From contig JAETTS010000062.1 in assembly GCA_021769025.1 (NCBI GenBank), positions 1 to 10,028 on the forward strand: a DNA stretch of 10,028 nucleotides, in the 5' to 3' direction. The translations under genes were made by a program, and so were the position numbers. The DNA comes from Enterocloster bolteae. Lineage in GTDB: Bacteria > Bacillota_A > Clostridia > Lachnospirales > Lachnospiraceae. Positions 7,344 through 10,028 of this stretch are shown here, in pieces. The notes beneath the pieces were generated by a model, which was not told where the DNA came from, ran no database searches, and saw only the letters and a program-made list of their open reading frames with translations. The stretch's first letter is position 1. Each line of letters starts with the position of its first letter.

Positions 7344-7484
7344 AGGGATTATAACGGAAGCAGGAAATTATGGTTTCGTGAAAAAATGGAAGGATTTGCC
7401 AGTTACTATGGGATTTACTTCCAACATACTACATTCTCCTTTGGCACATACTAAGTTCAGAATGAAAGAAAGGAGAATGCTATT

Positions 7485-7820
7485 ATGAAAAAAGTCAGCA
7501 AAGCATGTAGTTTTCTGTTTTTATTGATGATTTCCGTACTTGTATTGACTGCCTGCAGCACAAACGATTCCGGAAACGGCAGCAATGCCACCCAATCCAC
7601 TACCCAGGCAGCGACCCAGTCCACATCGGGTGATTCCTCTTCCAATGGATCAAGCACTTCCAAAGAAAGCGGCACTTCTTCTTCTGACAGGAATAACAAA
7701 GACACAGAGGAGAGCAGCACAGGTGTCATCGATGGATTAGTCGATGATGTGGAAGACGGTATTGATGATATGATGGATGGGACAAAGGACACAAACAGTA
7801 CAGACGTAAACAACAAATAA
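7485..7820 (+). CDS. Small Ser/Thr/Asp-rich lipoprotein of unknown function
   Basis: A 111-residue protein with a lipoprotein signal peptide: MKKVSK, a hydrophobic core at about 10-21, and lipobox LTAC with Cys24 as the lipidated residue. The mature part has low complexity. A Ser/Thr/Gln/Asn/Gly-rich linker (about 25-75) precedes an acidic tail containing GVIDGLVDDVEDGIDDMMDG. No enzymatic motif is seen. The tail could be an amphipathic acidic helix and the linker a cell-wall spacer; both are inference. AGGAG at 7471-7475 precedes the ATG. The 141 bases after dapB contain no terminator or promoter I can support. Surface localisation is well supported by the lipobox; function is unknown. Confidence 0.85.
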   Translation: MKKVSKACSFLFLLMISVLVLTACSTNDSGNGSNATQSTTQAATQSTSGDSSSNGSSTSKESGTSSSDRNNKDTEESSTGVIDGLVDDVEDGIDDMMDGTKDTNSTDVNNK

Positions 7821-7840
7821 CCTCAATAATCATGCTCAAA

Positions 7841-7893
7841 GGTTTGTGCGGTCATGAGTCTACCATGGATGCCCACGAAAGGCCGCGCAAACC
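7841..7893. other. Strong 13-bp hairpin downstream of the lipoprotein gene
   Basis: GGTTTGTGCGGTC (7841-7853) pairs with GGCCGCGCAAACC (7881-7893), with two G-T pairs and no bulge, enclosing a 27-base loop. No T tract follows on the plus strand, so it is not a standard terminator in that direction. It may be an mRNA 3'-end structure for the lipoprotein gene, a regulatory leader for the next gene, or a small palindromic repeat. Confidence 0.55.
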
Positions 7894-7933
7894 AATCAGC
7901 AATTCTGTATTTTCTGAAAGGATGTTTCATCTT

Positions 7934-8248
7934 ATGATTCCCAAGATTCCTGCCCGAAAGCCCTGGAGGCATTTTGGCAAAAAACATGATAATGGATTTT
8001 TGATACGGAAATTCTGCTGTGGAGCCCTGATTCTGGAGGCAGCCCTTCTTGTTCGGGATTTTAAGGAAGCACAGCTTCATACAGCCAGAGAGGAATTCCA
8101 TGAAACCTGGTTTTTGGAAGACGGGGGCGGTAAAAGTGGAGGAGAAGGCAGTATTGTGGAGGAGTATTTCGGGATCCGCTTTCGGGTAGAGGACGGAGCT
8201 TTGGAACTTTACCGAAGGGAAGAAAGCCGGCGCGTACTGGATCCTTGA
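7934..8248 (+). CDS. Hypothetical protein, about 104 residues
   Basis: Not recognised. The reading frame is open from 7832, but the upstream part coincides with a stable hairpin and the ATGs at 7832 and 7865 lack a ribosome binding site. ATG 7934 is preferred, with AAAGG at 7917-7921, a rather long spacing; ATG 7922 lies too close to it. Seen: a basic N-terminus (KIPARKPWRHFGKK), one short hydrophobic stretch FCCGALILEAALLV that is marginal as a membrane anchor, then a polar region with FHETWFLEDGGG and an ordered-looking end, VEEYFGIRFRVEDGALELYRREE. The codon choice looks like that of its neighbours and the C-terminal half reads as a real folded segment. Existence is moderately supported; function and exact start are not. 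Confidence 0.5.
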   Translation: MIPKIPARKPWRHFGKKHDNGFLIRKFCCGALILEAALLVRDFKEAQLHTAREEFHETWFLEDGGGKSGGEGSIVEEYFGIRFRVEDGALELYRREESRRVLDP

Positions 8249-8321
8249 GAGATATGTTAGCCAGATCCTTTAAAATTTATAAAATTTTTACATTTCTTTC
8301 AATTTCTTTGAGTTTTTTATC

Positions 8322-8350
8322 TTGACAGAAATCAAGGGAAATGTTATAAT
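8322..8350 (+). promoter_or_regulatory. Perfect-consensus sigma-A promoter of the cold-shock gene
   Basis: TTGACA (8322-8327), exactly 17 bases, TATAAT (8345-8350), with TGT directly before the -10 box (extended -10). The stretch 8270-8320 upstream is very rich in A and T and could act as an UP element. This is the strongest promoter in the window, with a predicted start near 8357. Confidence 0.93.
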
Positions 8351-8379
8351 TTCCACATATTCTGAATAGACTTTTGATT

Positions 8380-8435
8380 CACATATTTTTGTAAGTCATT
8401 TGATCTCAGATGACTTAAAAAATATGTGTTTTTTT
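8380..8435 (+). terminator. Intrinsic terminator inside the cold-shock gene leader
   Basis: An 11-bp lower stem, 8380-8390 with 8418-8428 (CACATATTTTT with AAAAATATGTG), is separated by a single bulged G (8391) from an 11-bp upper stem, 8392-8402 with 8407-8417, containing TAAGTCAT and ATGACTTA. The loop is ATCT and seven T residues follow (8429-8435). It has the form of a textbook terminator but sits between the promoter and the csp start codon, 46 bases before it. It therefore implies attenuation, or a short RNA of roughly 80 bases. Confidence 0.85.
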
Positions 8436-8480
8436 GTCTCAATAAGAATCCTAAATAAATTTATATAGGGAGGTACCATA

Positions 8481-8684
8481 ATGAATAAGGGTACAGTTAA
8501 GTGGTTCAACGCAACAAAGGGTTATGGTTTCATCACCAATGATGAGACCGGAGAAGAGGTTTTCGTGCATTTCTCTGGTATTGTAGCAGATGGCTACAAG
8601 ACGTTGGAAGACGGCCAGAAGGTGACCTTCGACCTTGCAGAAGGCAACCGTGGAATGCAGGCTGTAAACGTACACGCGGCATAA
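8481..8684 (+). CDS. csp: Cold-shock protein (CspA/CspB family)
   Basis: A 67-residue single-OB-fold RNA chaperone that binds single-stranded RNA and DNA and prevents or melts mRNA structure, classically after cold shock but often constitutive. Seen: the opening GTVKWFN, RNP1 KGYGFI (13-18), RNP2 VFVHF (27-31), and the C-terminal [11 protein letters not shown] block. The length is exactly that of the family. GGGAGG (8468-8473) lies seven bases before the ATG. The gene has its own transcription unit: a perfect promoter at 8322, a 124-base leader containing a terminator, a structured 3' region and a terminator ending at 8855. The paralogue letter cannot be assigned. Confidence 0.97.
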   Translation: MNKGTVKWFNATKGYGFITNDETGEEVFVHFSGIVADGYKTLEDGQKVTFDLAEGNRGMQAVNVHAA

Positions 8685-8712
8685 GCGTAGGGTTTGATTC
8701 AGCTGTAGCAAC

Positions 8713-8788
8713 AAGCCTCTAGGTACGCCACGAATGGCGTGCCCCAGTGGTGTGGGAGTATCCTTGGCAAGAATTGTTTCGGAGGCTT
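8713..8788 (+). ncRNA. Compact structured 3' region of the csp transcript
   Basis: A closed fold is visible between the csp stop codon and its terminator. AAGCCTC (8713-8719) pairs with GAGGCTT (8782-8788). Inside, GGTACGCCA (8722-8730) pairs with TGGCGTGCC (8735-8743) around a CGAA tetraloop, with one G-T pair. A weaker CCCA/TGGG helix (8743-8746 with 8753-8756) competes at one base, and a short CTT-GGC-AAG hairpin follows. CCA follows the closing stem directly, recalling a tRNA end, but no D, anticodon or T arm can be drawn. It may be a stable 3' UTR element or a processed small RNA. Confidence 0.5.
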
Positions 8789-8798
8789 CCACATAAAG

Positions 8799-8855
8799 AA
8801 AGAGCCAGAATCTTGTATTGTATTCGTACATAGGCAGGAGTATGGCTCTTTTTTT
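8799..8855 (+). terminator. Intrinsic terminator of the csp transcription unit
   Basis: AAAGAGCCA (8799-8807) pairs with TGGCTCTTT (8843-8851), 9 bp, with a T run at 8849-8855. The large apical region contains a small hairpin, TGTA-TTCG-TACA (8819-8830), closed by a UUCG-type tetraloop. It separates csp from the uxaB promoter. Confidence 0.85.
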
Positions 8856-8897
8856 GTGCAGAAAGAGTTGTTTGGGGAGCAAACGTTATATCGATTG

Positions 8898-8911
8898 TGA
8901 AAGCGCTTACA
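8898..8911. promoter_or_regulatory. cre/LacI-family operator upstream of the uxaB promoter
   Basis: TGAAAGCGCTTACA, a near-palindrome with the central CG of LacI-family operators, fits the core of the CcpA cre consensus. It lies just upstream of the -35 box, at about -57 to -44 from the predicted start. Either CcpA or a pathway-specific LacI-type regulator could bind. Confidence 0.75.
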
Positions 8912-8919
8912 AAAAGTGC

Positions 8920-8948
8920 TTGCATTGTACGATTAAATGTTGTATAGT
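8920..8948 (+). promoter_or_regulatory. Sigma-A promoter of uxaB
   Basis: TTGCAT (8920-8925), a 17-base spacer and TATAGT (8943-8948), matching consensus at 4 of 6 and 5 of 6 bases. The predicted start is near 8955. It is framed by two operator-like palindromes. Confidence 0.7.
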
Positions 8949-8963
8949 TAAGGTAAATGGAAA

Positions 8964-8977
8964 TGTAAGCACTTACA
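8964..8977. promoter_or_regulatory. Second LacI-type operator, downstream of the uxaB promoter
   Basis: TGTAAGCACTTACA, with perfectly paired 6-base arms (TGTAAG, CTTACA) around CA. It lies at about +9 to +22, where bound repressor would block transcription. It differs from the cre core at one central base, so a dedicated LacI-family hexuronate regulator is more likely here than CcpA. Its centre is 66 bp from that of the upstream site. Confidence 0.7.
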
Positions 8978-9006
8978 ATATCATAATCATGGAGGTATGA
9001 GGGATA

Positions 9007-10028
9007 ATGAGCAGTCGCAAAGAGACCGTAATTCAGTTTGGTGAGGGCGGATTTTTAAGAGGATTTGTAGATTATTTTTTTCAGAAGTTAAAGGACAAGG
9101 GGATGTTTGACGGCTCTGTGGTGATCGTGCAGCCGATTGAGCGGGGGATGTGCGAGATCCTGGAGAAGCAGGGATGTGAGTATAACTTATTTTTAAGAGG
9201 GATCGATGACGGAAAGGTGGTGGATGAGCATACCCACATTGATATCATCTCCAGATGTGTGAATCCATATACGGACAATGAAGCCTATCTGGCGCTGGCA
9301 AAGAATCCGGATGCCCGGTTCATCGTTTCCAATACCACCGAGGCAGGGATTCAGTTTGTGGAGGACAACAAGCTGGAAGATGCGCCGGCTAAAAGCTTTC
9401 CAGGCAAGTTAACACAGCTGTTGTATAAGAGATTTAAGCTGGGGCTGAAGGGATTTATCATCCTGTCCTGCGAGTTGATCGACCACAACGGAGAAGAACT
9501 GGAGAAATGTTGCCTTCAGTATGCGGATCTGTGGGAACTGGGGGAAGAGTTTAAATCCTGGCTGACCAGGGAGAATGATTTCTGTTCCACTTTGGTAGAC
9601 CGTATTGTGACTGGATTCCCGAGAGATGAGCATGAGGCTCTGTGTGAGAGGATCGGTGAACAGGACAATATGATGGATACGGCTGAGATCTTCCATCTGT
9701 GGGTCATCCAGGGTGATCATGAGGACGAATTGCCTCTTCAGAAGGCAGGGTTCCATGTGGTATGGACAGACAATGTGGATCCGTACAAGAAGAGAAAAGT
9801 AAGAATCTTAAACGGTGCCCACACTTCCATGGTCCTGGCAGCCCGGCTTTACGGCCTGGAGACGGTAGGACAATGCTTAAAGGATCAGAAGGTTTCGGCG
9901 TTGCTTAAAAAGTGTATTTTTGAAGAGATCATTCCTACCATCGGCGATACGGAGGACAACCGGCAGTTTGGAGCGGCGGTTCTGGAGCGTTTCTCCAACC
10001 CGTTTATCAAACATCTTCTTCTGTCCAT
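9007..10028 (+). CDS. uxaB: Tagaturonate reductase (altronate oxidoreductase), N-terminal part
   Basis: NADH-dependent enzyme of the polyol/mannitol dehydrogenase family that interconverts D-tagaturonate and D-altronate in galacturonate catabolism. About 340 residues are visible of an expected 480 or so; the 3' end is outside the window. Seen: the N-terminal nucleotide-binding stretch IQFGEGGFLRGFVD (9-22), typical of UxaB rather than mannitol dehydrogenase, then VVIVQP, SNTTEAG, FIILSCELIDHNG, and the family catalytic motif K-x4-N-x2-H in RKVRILNGAH (Lys264, Asn269, His272). ATG 9007 is used. GGAGG (8991-8995) is a little far at 11 bases, and AGGG at 9000 is close. An in-frame ATG at 8989 runs into a stop after three codons. 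UxuB (fructuronate reductase) is the main alternative and less likely. Confidence 0.92.
   Translation, partial: MSSRKETVIQFGEGGFLRGFVDYFFQKLKDKGMFDGSVVIVQPIERGMCEILEKQGCEYNLFLRGIDDGKVVDEHTHIDIISRCVNPYTDNEAYLALAKNPDARFIVSNTTEAGIQFVEDNKLEDAPAKSFPGKLTQLLYKRFKLGLKGFIILSCELIDHNGEELEKCCLQYADLWELGEEFKSWLTRENDFCSTLVDRIVTGFPRDEHEALCERIGEQDNMMDTAEIFHLWVIQGDHEDELPLQKAGFHVVWTDNVDPYKKRKVRILNGAHTSMVLAARLYGLETVGQCLKDQKVSALLKKCIFEEIIPTIGDTEDNRQFGAAVLERFSNPFIKHLLLS

Noticed and set aside
7386..7454. 22-codon frame between dapB and the lipoprotein gene encoding an aromatic-rich peptide
   Set aside because: There is no ribosome binding site upstream of its ATG, no recognised leader peptide function and no attenuator after it. 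A frame of this length is expected by chance.
7457..7816. Long open frame on the minus strand opposite the lipoprotein gene
   Set aside because: It is the antisense of a Ser/Asp-rich low-complexity gene, which creates open frames artificially. There is no ribosome binding site, and the plus strand has a lipobox signal peptide.
8272..8289. AAAATTT/AAATTTT inverted repeat after the hypothetical gene as a terminator
   Set aside because: It consists only of A and T pairs in an AT-rich promoter-proximal tract. It is more simply read as low-complexity upstream sequence of the csp promoter.
8713..8791. Possible tRNA: 7-bp end stem, about 76 bases, CCA after the 3' strand
   Set aside because: The first inner hairpin is a 9-bp stem with a 4-base loop, not a D arm. 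No 5-bp anticodon stem with a 7-base loop exists, and the 17 bases before the closing strand cannot form a T arm or a TTCRA loop. Kept only as an unassigned structured RNA.
8451..8882. Minus-strand open frame covering csp and its 3' region
   Set aside because: It runs antisense to the certain csp gene and across two hairpin regions, with no recognisable protein features or ribosome binding site.

Overview
The window looks like chromosomal DNA from a low-to-mid-GC member of the Clostridia, most likely a Lachnospiraceae-type gut anaerobe. This is inferred from protein style, strong GGAGG-type ribosome binding sites, sigma-A promoters with TGn extended -10 boxes, and U-tract terminators; there is no rRNA or marker gene to fix the species. 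Most of the window is ordinary housekeeping DNA. I see no CRISPR array, phage module, transposase gene or tRNA. The interest lies in the non-coding RNA and DNA structure between the genes.

Layout. Bases 1-1099 (minus strand) hold the N-terminal part of a class A penicillin-binding protein, divergent from a plus-strand YigZ/IMPACT-family gene (1262-1912). The ribosome-associated GTPase gene typA/bipA follows (2001-3833). A 465-base non-coding stretch comes next, with a 97-base near-continuous hairpin (3871-3967), a good promoter (4005-4033) and a terminator-like hairpin (4168-4216). After it comes a gene for a two-OB-fold single-stranded-DNA-binding-like protein (4299-4925), then a stand-alone CobA/BtuR-type ATP:corrinoid adenosyltransferase gene (4992-5504) with its own promoter and terminator. 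dapA (5628-6512) and dapB (6585-7343) encode consecutive steps of lysine/diaminopimelate synthesis. They feed the same peptidoglycan that the penicillin-binding protein polymerises.

From 7485 the region is more variable: a small Ser/Thr/Asp-rich lipoprotein (7485-7820), an unexplained 13-bp-stem hairpin (7841-7893) and a short unrecognised gene (7934-8248). The cold-shock protein gene (8481-8684) is wrapped in RNA structure: a perfect-consensus promoter, then a strong intrinsic terminator inside the 5' leader, and after the gene a compact folded 3' region followed by another terminator. The window ends in the 5' part of uxaB (tagaturonate reductase, hexuronate catabolism). Its promoter lies between two LacI/CcpA-type operators, suggesting control by sugar acid and carbon catabolite state.

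The most notable pattern is that two genes for OB-fold nucleic-acid-binding proteins (the SSB-like gene and csp) both have promoter, then terminator-like hairpin, then ribosome binding site and gene. This suggests leader attenuation or a small RNA released from each leader.
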